DNA of 64,000 nucleotides from Stenotrophomonas maltophilia (GTDB taxonomy: Bacteria > Pseudomonadota > Gammaproteobacteria > Xanthomonadales > Xanthomonadaceae): the NCBI GenBank assembly GCA_002363385.1, contig DEVL01000003.1:1186085-1250084 (forward strand), written 5' to 3'. A program made the translations under genes and the position numbers. Position 1 is the stretch's first letter. The number at the start of each line of letters is the position of its first letter. Below are positions 1 through 8,536 of this stretch, piece after piece. The notes beneath the pieces were generated by a model, which was not told the DNA's origin, made no database searches, and saw only the letters and a list, made by a program, of their open reading frames with translations.

Positions 1-58
1 CGCCGTAAACCCATCCCTGGGGGCTCGACAAGCGGCATCCATGCCGCTTGACGGTCCC
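1..58 (+). repeat. Composite palindromic intergenic repeat, left-truncated copy
   Basis: The window opens inside a repeat with the consensus cgccgtaaaccc-tccctgggggctcgac followed by a hairpin (aagcggcatc/gatgccgctt type) and gacggtcc. Two further copies occur at 18159-18270 and, inverted, at 35691-35778. The outer left arm lies outside the window. No coding content is apparent between here and the prmB promoter. Confidence 0.7.
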
Positions 59-193
59 GCCCTCCCACCCCCGCCACGCCAGCCCACGGGCTGGCAACCA
101 CAGCATCGGCTTCTGTCTTGATCCTCGCCGTGGCAGTGGCTCCGGCTCCGGCTCGTTTCGACTGCAACGGATGCCCCGGCCCGCCCCAGCGCC

Positions 194-199
194 TATAAT
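194..199 (+). promoter_or_regulatory. -10 element (TATAAT) upstream of prmB
   Basis: A perfect TATAAT sits 28 bases before the chosen prmB ATG. The -35 region is poor, so this is a partial promoter prediction. It supports the ATG at 228 over the in-frame codon at 48, which lies upstream of this box. Confidence 0.5.
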
Positions 200-227
200 C
201 GGGGGCCACATTGCCTGTTGCCCCGCC

Positions 228-1157
228 ATGACCGCCGAAACGGCCGCCGAACTCCACACGATCATCGACCTGATCCGCTACGGCACCAGCCGTTTCAACG
301 CCGCAGGGCTCACCTTCGGGCACAGCTACGACAACGCCCTGGACGAAGCCACCCAGCTTGTCCTGCACAGCCTGCACCTCCCGCACGACCTCGGCCCCGC
401 CTACGGCCAGGCCCGCCTGCTGCAGGACGAAAAGGTCCGCGTGCTGGAGCTGTTCCAGCGCCGCATCGACGAGCGCATCCCGGCCGCCTACCTCACCGGT
501 GAGGCGTGGTTCGCCGGCCTGAGTTTCAAGAGCGACCAGCGCGCCCTGGTGCCGCGCTCCCCGATCGCCGAACTGATCGAGTGCGGCTTCGAGCCGTGGC
601 TGGCCGGCCGCGATGTCCATCGCGCCCTGGACCTGTGCACCGGCTCGGGCTGCATCGCCATCGCCATGGGCCACTACTACCCGAACTGGGAAGTTGACGG
701 CGTCGACCTCAGCGACGAAGCACTGTCGCTGGCCGAAGAGAACAAGGAACGTCTGCAGACGCAGAACGTCACCCTGCTCAAGTCCGACCTGTTCAACGGC
801 CTGACCGGCCGTCACTACGACCTGATCGTCACCAATCCCCCGTACGTCACCAACGACGAGACCGATGCCCTGCCGCAGGAATATGCCTACGAGCCGGAAA
901 TGGGCCTGCGTGCCGGCGACGACGGCTTGGACCTAGTGCTGAAGATCCTGCGCGATGCCCCGCTGCACCTGAGCGAGGACGGCCTGCTGATCTGTGAAGT
1001 GGGGGAGTCCGAGCAGCACCTGTACAAGCTGCTGCCGGAAGTGGATTTCCGCTGGGTCGAGTTCAAGGTCGGCCAGATGGGCATCTTCGCCGTGGAGTGC
1101 CGCGAACTGATCGCGCACAACGCGCGCATCACCGAACTGGCAGCGCAGCGGCCGTGA
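228..1157 (+). CDS. prmB: Ribosomal protein uL3 (L3) glutamine methyltransferase PrmB
   Basis: This is an S-adenosylmethionine-dependent N5-glutamine methyltransferase of the HemK/PrmB family, which methylates a Gln of ribosomal protein L3. The 309-residue product has the SAM-binding motif LDLCTGSGCIAIA in the middle and the catalytic NPPY signature at about residues 203-206. Its N-terminal helical domain contains the PrmB-type DEATQL segment. I chose the ATG at 228 because it gives the usual family length and follows a TATAAT box; the frame stays open upstream to 48, but that part is low-complexity. The stop overlaps the aroC start (GTGA), so the two are translationally coupled. PrmC is less likely, because PrmC normally sits with prfA. 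Confidence 0.93.
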   Translation: MTAETAAELHTIIDLIRYGTSRFNAAGLTFGHSYDNALDEATQLVLHSLHLPHDLGPAYGQARLLQDEKVRVLELFQRRIDERIPAAYLTGEAWFAGLSFKSDQRALVPRSPIAELIECGFEPWLAGRDVHRALDLCTGSGCIAIAMGHYYPNWEVDGVDLSDEALSLAEENKERLQTQNVTLLKSDLFNGLTGRHYDLIVTNPPYVTNDETDALPQEYAYEPEMGLRAGDDGLDLVLKILRDAPLHLSEDGLLICEVGESEQHLYKLLPEVDFRWVEFKVGQMGIFAVECRELIAHNARITELAAQRP

Positions 1158-2257
1158 GTTCCAACAGCTTCGGCAAACTGCTGACCGTCACCACCTTCGG
1201 CGAATCGCACGGTCCGGCGATCGGCTGCGTGGTGGACGGCTGTCCGCCGGGGCTGGAGATCAGCGCCGACGAATTCGCTCACGACCTGCAGCGCCGGGCT
1301 ACCGGCAAGAGCCGGCACACCTCCGCGCGGCGCGAAGCCGATGAGATCGAGATCCTCTCCGGGGTGTACGAAGGCCGTACCACCGGCACCCCGATCGGGC
1401 TGCTGATCCGCAACACGGATCAGCGCAGCAAGGATTACACCAACATCGCCCAGCAGTTCCGCCCGGGCCATGCCGACTACAGCTACTGGCAGAAGTACGG
1501 CATCCGCGATCCGCGCGGTGGGGGGCGTTCGTCCGCGCGCGAAACCACCATGCGCGTCGCCGCCGGTGTCATCGCCAAGAAGTGGCTGCTTCAGCGCCAT
1601 GGCGTCACGGTGCGTGGCTATCTCTCGCAGCTGGGCGAGATCACGCCGACCGGGTTTGACTGGTCGGCCGTGGAAGACAATCCGTTCTTCTGGCCGGTCG
1701 CCGATCAGGTGCCCGCGCTGGAGAGCTACATGGATGCGCTGCGCAAGTCCGGCGACTCGGTCGGCGCGCGCGTCAACGTCGTGGCTGACGGCGTGCCGCC
1801 GGGCTGGGGCGAGCCGATCTACGGCAAGCTTGATGGCGATCTCGCCGCCGCGCTGATGAGCATCAATGCGGTCAAGGGCGTGGAGATCGGCGACGGCTTT
1901 GCCAGCGCCGCGCAGAAGGGCACCGAACACCGTGACCTGCTTACCCCGCAGGGCTTTGCCAGCAACCATGCCGGCGGCATCCTCGGTGGCATCTCCACCG
2001 GCCAGCAGGTCACCGCCTCGATCGTGCTCAAGCCGACTTCCAGCCTGCGCCTGCCCGGTGCCACGGTGGACGCCAGCGGCGCCTCGGTCGAGGTGATCAC
2101 CACCGGGCGTCACGATCCGTGCGTGGGCATCCGCGCCGCCCCGATCGCCGAGGCGATGATGGCGCTGGTGCTGATGGACCAGGCGCTGCGCCACCGCGCC
2201 CAGTGCGGCGATGTCGGCGAGATCACGCCGCGCATCCCGGGCACGATCGATGGCTGA
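1154..2257 (+). CDS. aroC: Chorismate synthase
   Basis: This is the last step of the shikimate pathway: FMN-dependent trans-elimination of phosphate from EPSP to give chorismate, in the cytoplasm. The 367-residue product starts SSNSFGKLLTVTTFGESHG, which holds the first family signature (GESHG). It carries the second signature GGGRSSARETT and the GRHDPC segment near the C-terminus. I chose the GTG at 1154 because it overlaps the prmB stop by four bases and gives the standard length; an ATG 57 bases upstream would add an unconserved tail. The 3' end overlaps the next gene by 8 bases. It is functionally linked to the tryptophan genes further right. Confidence 0.97.
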   Translation: MSSNSFGKLLTVTTFGESHGPAIGCVVDGCPPGLEISADEFAHDLQRRATGKSRHTSARREADEIEILSGVYEGRTTGTPIGLLIRNTDQRSKDYTNIAQQFRPGHADYSYWQKYGIRDPRGGGRSSARETTMRVAAGVIAKKWLLQRHGVTVRGYLSQLGEITPTGFDWSAVEDNPFFWPVADQVPALESYMDALRKSGDSVGARVNVVADGVPPGWGEPIYGKLDGDLAAALMSINAVKGVEIGDGFASAAQKGTEHRDLLTPQGFASNHAGGILGGISTGQQVTASIVLKPTSSLRLPGATVDASGASVEVITTGRHDPCVGIRAAPIAEAMMALVLMDQALRHRAQCGDVGEITPRIPGTIDG

Positions 2258-3305
2258 TCGGCGCCCCAAGGTCTGGGTCAGCCAGCCGCTGTTCGACGAT
2301 GTCGTCGAACAGCTCGGGCAGCATTTCGACCTGACCATGACCGGCGACGTCACCCGCTATACGCCGCAGAAGCTGGCCGAACAGCTGGCCCACGTCGACG
2401 GCGCGCTGATCACCCTCAACGAACGCATCGGTGCGGCCGAGATCGCCAACGCGCCGCAGCTGCGCGCGATCGCCAACGTCGGTGTGGGCTACAACAACCT
2501 GGATATCGACGCGCTCAGCGCCGCCGGCATCCTGGCCAGCAATACCCCGGACGTGCTGACCGAAACCACCGCCGATCTCGGCTTCGCACTGTTGATGGCC
2601 ACCGCCCGCCGCATCACCGAATCCGAGCGCTGGCTGCGTGACGGGCAGTGGGGGCAATGGTCGTTCCAGACCATGCTCGGTGCGGACATCCACGGCAGCA
2701 CGCTGGGCATCCTCGGCATGGGCCGCATCGGCCAGGGCATCGCCCGCCGCGGCGCGCACGGCTTTGGCATGCGCGTGCTGTACCACAACCGTTCGCAGCT
2801 GCCCGAGGCCACCGAGGCCGAGGTCGGCGCGCAGTATGTGGACCTGGATACCCTGCTGGCGCGGGCCGATCACCTTGTGCTGGTACTGCCGTACAACGCT
2901 GCTTCGCACCACATCATCGATGCGGAAGCACTGGCGAAGATGAAGCCGACCGCCACGCTGATCAACATCGCCCGCGGCGGCATCGTGGATGAGCTGGCGC
3001 TCGCCGATGCCCTGGCCAACGGCCGCCTCGCCGCGGCCGGGCTGGATGTGTTCGAAGGCGAGCCGACGGTGCGCCCGGAGCTGCTGGCCCTGCACAACAT
3101 CGTGCTGACCCCGCACATCGGCAGTGCCAGCCAGGCTACGCGCCGGGCGATGGTGCAGCTGGCCGTGGACGACCTCACCGCCGCACTGGGGCAGGGGCCG
3201 GATGCCGGTCGCCCGCCGAGCGCGATCAACGCCGACGCGGTCGCTGCCGTGAAAACCGGCGACGCGGCCGTGGGCGGCAAAAAAATCGACGACGCAAAAC
3301 GATAG
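2250..3305 (+). CDS. D-isomer-specific 2-hydroxyacid dehydrogenase (glyoxylate/hydroxypyruvate reductase type)
   Basis: This is an NAD(P)-dependent reductase of 2-oxoacids; the exact substrate cannot be read from the sequence. The 351-residue product has the Rossmann motif GILGMGRIGQG and the family catalytic residues: Arg in NIARGGIVDE, Glu in FEGEP and His in TPHIGSA. The N-terminal PKVWVSQPL strand and the motif NVGVGYNNLD resemble the GhrB/glycerate dehydrogenase branch rather than SerA, and there is no ACT domain. The last 35 residues or so (rich in Asp, Ala and Lys) extend beyond the conserved core. The ATG at 2250 lies within the end of aroC, so it is probably co-transcribed with prmB-aroC. 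Confidence 0.9.
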   Translation: MADRRPKVWVSQPLFDDVVEQLGQHFDLTMTGDVTRYTPQKLAEQLAHVDGALITLNERIGAAEIANAPQLRAIANVGVGYNNLDIDALSAAGILASNTPDVLTETTADLGFALLMATARRITESERWLRDGQWGQWSFQTMLGADIHGSTLGILGMGRIGQGIARRGAHGFGMRVLYHNRSQLPEATEAEVGAQYVDLDTLLARADHLVLVLPYNAASHHIIDAEALAKMKPTATLINIARGGIVDELALADALANGRLAAAGLDVFEGEPTVRPELLALHNIVLTPHIGSASQATRRAMVQLAVDDLTAALGQGPDAGRPPSAINADAVAAVKTGDAAVGGKKIDDAKR

Positions 3306-3336
3306 GGAACCGCGCTGGCCAACAGGCGAGGTTCCC
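3305..3336 (+). terminator. Inverted repeat after the dehydrogenase gene
   Basis: The arms gggaacc and ggttccc flank an 18-base loop immediately after the stop codon. There is no T-run, so this is only a possible terminator or RNA-stabilising hairpin. Confidence 0.35.
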
Positions 3337-3340
3337 GAAC

Positions 3341-3452
3341 CGGCAGGTACCGACCGAGGGTCGGCACATATCTCCAAGGCACGGCAGGTACCGATCGTTG
3401 GTCGGTACACATCCCCAACGCACGTTACGTATCGGCCACGGGTCGGTACACA
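3341..3452 (+). repeat. Tandem array of three REP-like stem-loops (about 41-bp period)
   Basis: Three related palindromes lie head to tail before asd: GTACCGACC-GAG-GGTCGGCAC (from about 3346), GTACCGATC-GTT-GGTCGGTAC (from about 3387) and CGTATCGGCC-ACG-GGTCGGTAC (from about 3428). They resemble the SMAG family of Stenotrophomonas intergenic repeats: a short head, then a 9-10 bp stem with a 3-base loop. The array fills most of the 161-base gap before asd. Confidence 0.75.
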
Positions 3453-3466
3453 AAACAGAGGTTCTC

Positions 3467-4492
3467 ATGAGCAATCCAGATCGTCGTTTCCACGTCGCCG
3501 TCGTCGGTGCTACCGGTGCTGTCGGCGAAACCATGCTGGCCATCCTGGCCGAGCGCAATTTCCCGATCGCCACGCTGAGCCTGCTCGCGTCCTCGCGTTC
3601 GGCCGGTGGCGAGATCGAGTACCAGGGCGAGAAGATCAAGGTCCAGGACCTGAGCACCTTCGATCCGAACGGCGTGGACATCGCGCTGTTCTCCGCCGGC
3701 GGCAGCGTCTCCAAGGAGTTCGGCCCGAAGTTCGCGGCCGCCGGTGCCGTGGTGATCGACAACTCCTCGGCCTTCCGCTACGACGATGACGTCCCGCTGG
3801 TCGTCTCCGAAGTGAACCCGGAGGCGCTGAAGAACCGCCCGCGCGGCATCATCGCCAACCCGAACTGCTCCACCATGCAGATGCTGGTCGCACTCGCGCC
3901 GCTGCACCGCCAGTACGGCATCGAGCGCATCAACGTGGCCACCTACCAGTCGGTGTCCGGCGGCGGTCGCTCGGCGCTGGAAGAGCTCGGCAAGCAGACC
4001 GGCCAGCTGCTCAGCTTCCAGGAAATCGATCCGCAGCGCTTCCCGGTGCAGATCGCCTTCAACCTGATCCCGCACATCGATGATTTCCAGGACAACGGCT
4101 TCACCAAGGAGGAAATGAAGCTGGTCTGGGAAACCCGCAAGATCCTCGGCGATGACAGCATCCTGGTGAACCCGACCGCCGTGCGCGTGCCCGTGTTCTA
4201 TGGTCACTCCGAAGCGGTCACCATCGAAACCCGCGACAAGGTCACCCCAGACGCGGCGCGTGAGCTGCTGGCGCGTTCGCCGGGCGTGGAGGTGGTCGAC
4301 AAGCATGAGGCCGGTGGCTATCCGACCCCGGTCACGCATGCCTCGGGCACCGATGCGGTGTACGTCGGCCGCATCCGTGAGGATCTGTCGCACCCGCGTG
4401 GCCTGAACCTGTGGATCGTCTCGGACAACATCCGCAAGGGCGCTGCCCTCAATGCCGTGCAGTTGGCCGAGCTGGTCGCTGCCGAAGGCTGA
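3467..4492 (+). CDS. asd: Aspartate-semialdehyde dehydrogenase
   Basis: This enzyme reduces aspartyl-4-phosphate to aspartate semialdehyde with NADPH, the branch point to lysine, diaminopimelate (cell wall), threonine and methionine. The 341-residue product starts with the NADP-binding loop VGATGAVGETML. It has the active-site motif ANPNCSTMQ, with the catalytic Cys at residue 134, and the substrate-binding stretch QSVSGGGRSALEEL. I chose the ATG at 3467 because it follows a purine-rich ACAGAGG; the open frame upstream runs into the palindrome array. An array of three palindromes lies upstream and a stable inverted repeat downstream, so it is probably a single transcript. Confidence 0.96.
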   Translation: MSNPDRRFHVAVVGATGAVGETMLAILAERNFPIATLSLLASSRSAGGEIEYQGEKIKVQDLSTFDPNGVDIALFSAGGSVSKEFGPKFAAAGAVVIDNSSAFRYDDDVPLVVSEVNPEALKNRPRGIIANPNCSTMQMLVALAPLHRQYGIERINVATYQSVSGGGRSALEELGKQTGQLLSFQEIDPQRFPVQIAFNLIPHIDDFQDNGFTKEEMKLVWETRKILGDDSILVNPTAVRVPVFYGHSEAVTIETRDKVTPDAARELLARSPGVEVVDKHEAGGYPTPVTHASGTDAVYVGRIREDLSHPRGLNLWIVSDNIRKGAALNAVQLAELVAAEG

Positions 4493-4498
4493 TCGCGT

Positions 4499-4532
4499 GG
4501 TGGCCGGCGGCATGGGGATGCCGCCGACCACC
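4499..4532 (+). terminator. Stable inverted repeat between asd and fimV
   Basis: The arms GGTGGcCGGCGGCAT and ATGCCGCCGaCCACC flank a GGGG loop, starting 6 bases after the asd stop. It lacks a T-run. It is probably a factor-independent mRNA 3' end or a palindromic repeat copy. Confidence 0.5.
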
Positions 4533-4580
4533 CGCATCGAAACATCGCCGATCACGGGGGGAGCCGTTATATTGGCCGCC

Positions 4581-6629
4581 ATGAAGAACCGGGTTCCGGG
4601 CGCAGTGCGTCCGCTCAAGTATGTGTCGACGCTGCTGCTGGCCCTGGCCAGCAGCTCTGCCATGGCCCTGGGCCTGGGCGATATCCGGGTCCTGTCCAAG
4701 CCGGGCCAGCCGTTGCTGGCCGAGATTCCGGTCATTTCCGCCGATCCGTCCGAGCTGGAGAACCTGCGCGTGGCGCTGGCTTCGCCGGCCACCTTCGCCC
4801 GGGTCGGGCTGGAGCCGCCGTCCGGGCTGGTCAGCGAGCTGCAGTTTGAGTTGACCCGCAATGCGCAGGGCCGCGCCGTGGTGCGCGTCAGCAGCCAGGC
4901 GCCGGTGGCGACACCTGCGTTGAATTTCCTGATTGAGGCCGATTGGGGTCAGGGCCGTCTGGTCCGAGAATATTCTGCCCTGGTGGATGCGCCCAACAGC
5001 GCCGCCGCTGTGGCCGAGCCGGAAATCGTCGCCCCGGCGGGCGCGATGTCCAATGCCATCATCCGTGAGCCTGCGCCGGAGACAGCAGCCGTCGCAGCGC
5101 CGCCGCGCCGTGCTGAACCCGCCGCCGCACCGAGGCCGGCCGCGCCTCGCGCTGCACCGGCCGCTCCTGCCGCGCCCGTCGCCGCCGATGGCAGCGTCAC
5201 CGTCCAGCGCGGACAGACGCTGTCGCAGATCGCCGGTTCGCTGGCGCGCGAGCAGGGCGTCAATCGCGATCAAGCGATGATCGCGCTGCTGCGGGCCAAT
5301 CCCGAGGCCTTCATCCGTGGCAACGTGAACCTGCTCAAGCAGGGCGCGGTACTGCGCACACCGGGCGCCGATGGAGTGGCCCAGATCGATGCGCAGCAGG
5401 CCGCGGCAATCGTGCGCGAGCACACCGCGCAGTGGCGCCAATCGCGCACTGCGATTCCGCAACCGGCGGACAGCGGCGTGGCCGCTGCGCCCGCACCGGC
5501 CACCGCGCCGCCGGCATCGCGCCAGGGCGCACGGCTGGAAATCGCACCGGCCGTCGCCGCCGCCGGCACCACCGCAGGCACAACCACCGGCACCGCTGCC
5601 GGCACCGAGGGCGACATGCTGGCTAACGAACAATTGCGACAGGCCAAGGAAGACGTCGCCACGCGCGATGCCGAGATCCAGGAACTGCGCGAGCGCGTGG
5701 CCGAACTGGAGAAACTCAAGGCCCAGCAGCAGTCACTGATCACGATGAAGGACAACGATCTGGCCGCTGCGCAACAGCGTCTGGAGCAGGCACCCGGGAC
5801 GCGCGACAGCGCCAGCGGTGGCTGGTACTGGCTCGGGCTGGTCGTATTGCTGCTGATGGTGGGGGGGTGGGCGCTGGTGCGGCGGCGCAAGCCATCGCCG
5901 CTGCCGCCGCTGTCACGCGATGGGCTCGATGGTGCCTCGCTGGCGGCTGCCGTGCCGGCCGCGGATTATGTGGATGAACTGGCTGCGCAACGCGATGACG
6001 CACACCGCGCACCCGACGAAGAGGCCAGTGCAGAGGCTGATGTCTATGCCGGGCTGCGCCGCGAGCCGGTCTTCTCGCTGGCGTCATCGACGCACGACGC
6101 CGATCCGCACGATGCCCTCGACGAGCCTCGCTGGAGCGCGACCGCGACGGACGACGCGCCGGTGTTGCCCGAGGTCGAAGCAACGGCGGCGTCTGCGTAC
6201 AGCATCGAGGCCGACGCCCAACATGTGAACGTGGACGATGCCCTGTTCCGCGAACCGGCGCCGCTGATCGAGCCGCCGGCCCATGCGCTGGAAGCCGCTG
6301 CGCAGCCTTCGTTCCGTGGCGTGTTCGAATTCCCCGATGAAACCGCGACTGCCGAACGTGCGGCAGACGCAAGCGATGGCACCATCGATGCCGACGTTGA
6401 GCCGGTGATGGCCGCCCACGACGACACCACCGACGGTGCAGACCCGGTCGCCGACAACGCGCCGATTGCGCCCATCGGCAGCCCCGGCCGCGATCGTCTG
6501 GAACTGGCGATCGCTTACCTGGATCTTGGCGATGCCGAGACTGCCCGCACCCTGCTGCAGGAAGTGGCCGTAGGCGCCGACCCGCACAGCCAGGCCGAGG
6601 CGCGCGAACTGCTGGCGCGACTGGGATGA
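4581..6629 (+). CDS. fimV: FimV-like peptidoglycan-binding inner-membrane hub protein
   Basis: FimV proteins organise polar type IV pilus, type II secretion and cAMP-linked functions. The 682-residue product has a signal peptide (KYVSTLLLALASSSAMA), followed by the typical FimV N-terminal domain (LGLGDIRVLSKPGQPLLAEI). A Pro/Ala linker leads to a LysM domain at about 208-265 (VTVQRGQTLSQIAG). A coiled coil spans about 347-405, one transmembrane helix lies at about 414-434 (WYWLGLVVLLLMVGGW), and an acidic cytoplasmic tail follows. The C-terminal FimV domain occupies about 637-682 (LAIAYLDLGDAETARTLLQEV). It is shorter than the Pseudomonas aeruginosa protein of about 900 residues. The ATG at 4581 gives an intact signal peptide. 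The stop overlaps the next gene (ATGA), and the fimV-truA link is conserved in gammaproteobacteria. Confidence 0.93.
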   Translation: MKNRVPGAVRPLKYVSTLLLALASSSAMALGLGDIRVLSKPGQPLLAEIPVISADPSELENLRVALASPATFARVGLEPPSGLVSELQFELTRNAQGRAVVRVSSQAPVATPALNFLIEADWGQGRLVREYSALVDAPNSAAAVAEPEIVAPAGAMSNAIIREPAPETAAVAAPPRRAEPAAAPRPAAPRAAPAAPAAPVAADGSVTVQRGQTLSQIAGSLAREQGVNRDQAMIALLRANPEAFIRGNVNLLKQGAVLRTPGADGVAQIDAQQAAAIVREHTAQWRQSRTAIPQPADSGVAAAPAPATAPPASRQGARLEIAPAVAAAGTTAGTTTGTAAGTEGDMLANEQLRQAKEDVATRDAEIQELRERVAELEKLKAQQQSLITMKDNDLAAAQQRLEQAPGTRDSASGGWYWLGLVVLLLMVGGWALVRRRKPSPLPPLSRDGLDGASLAAAVPAADYVDELAAQRDDAHRAPDEEASAEADVYAGLRREPVFSLASSTHDADPHDALDEPRWSATATDDAPVLPEVEATAASAYSIEADAQHVNVDDALFREPAPLIEPPAHALEAAAQPSFRGVFEFPDETATAERAADASDGTIDADVEPVMAAHDDTTDGADPVADNAPIAPIGSPGRDRLELAIAYLDLGDAETARTLLQEVAVGADPHSQAEARELLARLG

Positions 6630-7009
6630 GCGGTGCTCCCCCGGCAGCAGTGCGGGAACGCCGCCTGGATTACGTTGAGTTCGCCTCGCGTGATCCGGCC
6701 GCCAGTCGTCGTTTCTTCGAGCAGGTATTCGGCTGGTCGTTCGTGGATTACGGCCCGGATTACACCGCGTTTGACGATGGGCGCTTCCAGGGCGGTTTCT
6801 TCCGGGCGGAGCCGCAGAGCGCTTCGGCAGGAGGCGCGCCGCTGCTGGTGATCTACGCCGATGATCTGCAGCCCATGCTCGAGGCCGTGCTGGCCCAGGG
6901 CGGGCAGATCATCAAACCGGTGTTCGCCTTCCCCGGCGGCAGCCGGTTCCAGTTCGTGGAGCCGGGCGGCAACGAGCTGGCCGTCTGGTCCGAACGCGAC
7001 GCTGCATGA
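6626..7009 (+). CDS. VOC (glyoxalase/bleomycin-resistance fold) family protein
   Basis: This 127-residue single-domain VOC protein opens with DYVEFASRDPAASRRFFEQVFGW, and has GRFQGGFFR and a C-terminal GSRFQFVEPGGNELAVW strand. The metal-ligand positions expected of such folds (acidic residues near the N-terminal strand and at EPGGNE) are present, but no substrate can be assigned. The ATG overlaps the fimV stop by four bases and truA follows 50 bases later, so it is probably translated from the same message. It could be a lactoylglutathione-lyase-like enzyme or a ligand-binding protein. Confidence 0.85.
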   Translation: MSGAPPAAVRERRLDYVEFASRDPAASRRFFEQVFGWSFVDYGPDYTAFDDGRFQGGFFRAEPQSASAGGAPLLVIYADDLQPMLEAVLAQGGQIIKPVFAFPGGSRFQFVEPGGNELAVWSERDAA

Positions 7010-7059
7010 TGCAACACCCGGCGCCTGCGCCGGTTTTCCCGAAAACACAGAGGTTCACC

Positions 7060-7833
7060 ATGCGCTACGCACTGGGCGTGGAATACGATGGCAGCGAATT
7101 CAAAGGCTGGCAGCAGCTCGGTGAGAGCGGCTGCCCAAGCGTGCAGGCCAGCCTGCAGGATGCGCTGTCGTCGGTGGCCAACGCGCCGATCCAGGTCGTG
7201 TGTGCGGGGCGTACCGATGCCGGCGTGCACGGTGAATGCCAGGTGGTGCATTTCGACACCGATGTCGTACGCGATCCGCGCAGTTGGATGCTGGGCACCA
7301 CCACGCGCCTGCCGCGTTCGATCGCCGTGCGCTGGTGCGTACCGGTGGCCGACGAGTTCCATGCACGATTTGCCGCGCGTGCGCGTCGCTATCGGTATCG
7401 CCTGCTCAATCGGCAGGTCCGCCCGGCACTCTATCGGCAGACGCTGAGCTGGGAGCGCAGGCCGCTGGATGCCGAGCGGATGCACGCGGCCGGCCAGGCC
7501 CTGCTGGGTGAGAACGACTTCAGTGCCTTCCGCAGCGTGCAGTGCGAGGCGCTGCACGCGCGCCGGAACATGCAGTCGCTTTCGGTGACCCGTCAGGGCG
7601 AGGTGGTGGAGGTCGCCGTTCAGGCCAATGCATTCCTTCATCACATGGTGCGCAATATCGTCGGTTCATTGATCCTGGTCGGTTGTGGTGAGCAGCCGGT
7701 CGCGTGGATGGGGCAACTGCTGGCCGGGCGCGACCGCACCGTGGCCGGCCCGACTGCCCCGCCGCAGGGATTGGTCTTCGTTGGTCCCCTGTACCCCGAC
7801 AACTGGCAGCTGCCTGCCGAGGTCACCTTATGA
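7060..7833 (+). CDS. truA: tRNA pseudouridine(38-40) synthase TruA
   Basis: TruA isomerises uridines 38-40 in the anticodon stem-loop of many tRNAs. The 257-residue product has the catalytic Asp at residue 53 in the CAGRTDAGVHG motif, plus the family segments LGVEYDGSEFKGWQ near the start and FLHHMVRNIVGSL near the C-terminus. I chose the ATG at 7060 because it follows ACAGAGGTTCACC and gives the family length; a longer frame starts 54 bases upstream. The stop overlaps trpF by four bases (ATGA), which keeps truA and trpF coupled as is usual in this family. Confidence 0.97.
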   Translation: MRYALGVEYDGSEFKGWQQLGESGCPSVQASLQDALSSVANAPIQVVCAGRTDAGVHGECQVVHFDTDVVRDPRSWMLGTTTRLPRSIAVRWCVPVADEFHARFAARARRYRYRLLNRQVRPALYRQTLSWERRPLDAERMHAAGQALLGENDFSAFRSVQCEALHARRNMQSLSVTRQGEVVEVAVQANAFLHHMVRNIVGSLILVGCGEQPVAWMGQLLAGRDRTVAGPTAPPQGLVFVGPLYPDNWQLPAEVTL

Positions 7834-8486
7834 GCCGCTCCTTCTACCGCACCCGTATCAAGTTCTGCGGCATGACCCGTGCCGGCGATGTGCGCCTGGC
7901 CGGCGAGCTCGGCGTGGATGCGGTCGGTTTCATCTTCGCCCGCGAGAGCAAACGCCGGGTCGCGCCGGCCGAGGCGCGCGCCATGCGCCAGGCAATCGCC
8001 CCGATGGTGGACGTGGTCGCCCTGTTCCGCGACAACACCAAGGAAGAGGTGCGCGAAGTGCTGCGCACCGTGCGGCCGACCCTGCTGCAGTTCCACGGTG
8101 ATGAAGACGAATCGTTCTGCCGCAGTTTCAACATGCCGTACCTGAAGGCCGTGGCGATGGGCGGCAAGGACGAGGTCAACGCCCGTCAGCTGCAGCTGCG
8201 CTATCCCAGCGCGGCCGGCTTCCTGTTCGACAGCCACGCCCCCGGTGGCGGCGGTGGCACCGGCGTGGCCTTTGACTGGACGCGCCTGCCGACCGGCCTG
8301 CATCGCCCGTTCCTGCTGGCCGGCGGGATCACCCCGGACAACGTGTTCGATGCGATCGTGGCCACGCTGCCGTGGGGCGTGGATGTCTCCAGTGGCATCG
8401 AATCGGAACCGGGCATCAAGGACGGCTACAAGATGCGCAAGTTCGTCGAAGAAGTGCGCCGCGCGGACTGTCACGAAGCGGATTGA
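7830..8486 (+). CDS. trpF: Phosphoribosylanthranilate isomerase
   Basis: TrpF carries out the Amadori rearrangement of N-(5-phosphoribosyl)anthranilate to CdRP, the third step of tryptophan synthesis. The 218-residue TIM barrel carries the catalytic Cys in IKFCGMTR near residue 11, the catalytic Asp in LFDSHAPGG, the substrate loop GGGGGTG, and the phosphate-binding motifs LAGGI and GVDVSSGIE. It is monofunctional, not fused to TrpC. It overlaps truA and stands just before the divergent TrpI-like regulator and trpBA, so tryptophan genes surround the regulator. A palindromic repeat follows the stop. Confidence 0.97.
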   Translation: MSRSFYRTRIKFCGMTRAGDVRLAGELGVDAVGFIFARESKRRVAPAEARAMRQAIAPMVDVVALFRDNTKEEVREVLRTVRPTLLQFHGDEDESFCRSFNMPYLKAVAMGGKDEVNARQLQLRYPSAAGFLFDSHAPGGGGGTGVAFDWTRLPTGLHRPFLLAGGITPDNVFDAIVATLPWGVDVSSGIESEPGIKDGYKMRKFVEEVRRADCHEAD

Positions 8487-8490
8487 TCAG

Positions 8491-8532
8491 CCCGCCCAAG
8501 CGGGCGGGTAGGTCACGACCGTTGGTCGTGGC
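8491..8532. repeat. GC hairpin plus SMAG-like palindrome between convergent genes
   Basis: CCCGCCC-AAGC-GGGCGGG is followed directly by GTAG and then GTCACGACC-GTT-GGTCGTGGC. The GTAG head with a 9-bp stem is the SMAG layout. It lies between the 3' ends of trpF and the LysR gene and may act as a bidirectional terminator. Confidence 0.65.
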
Positions 8533-8536
8533 GCAC

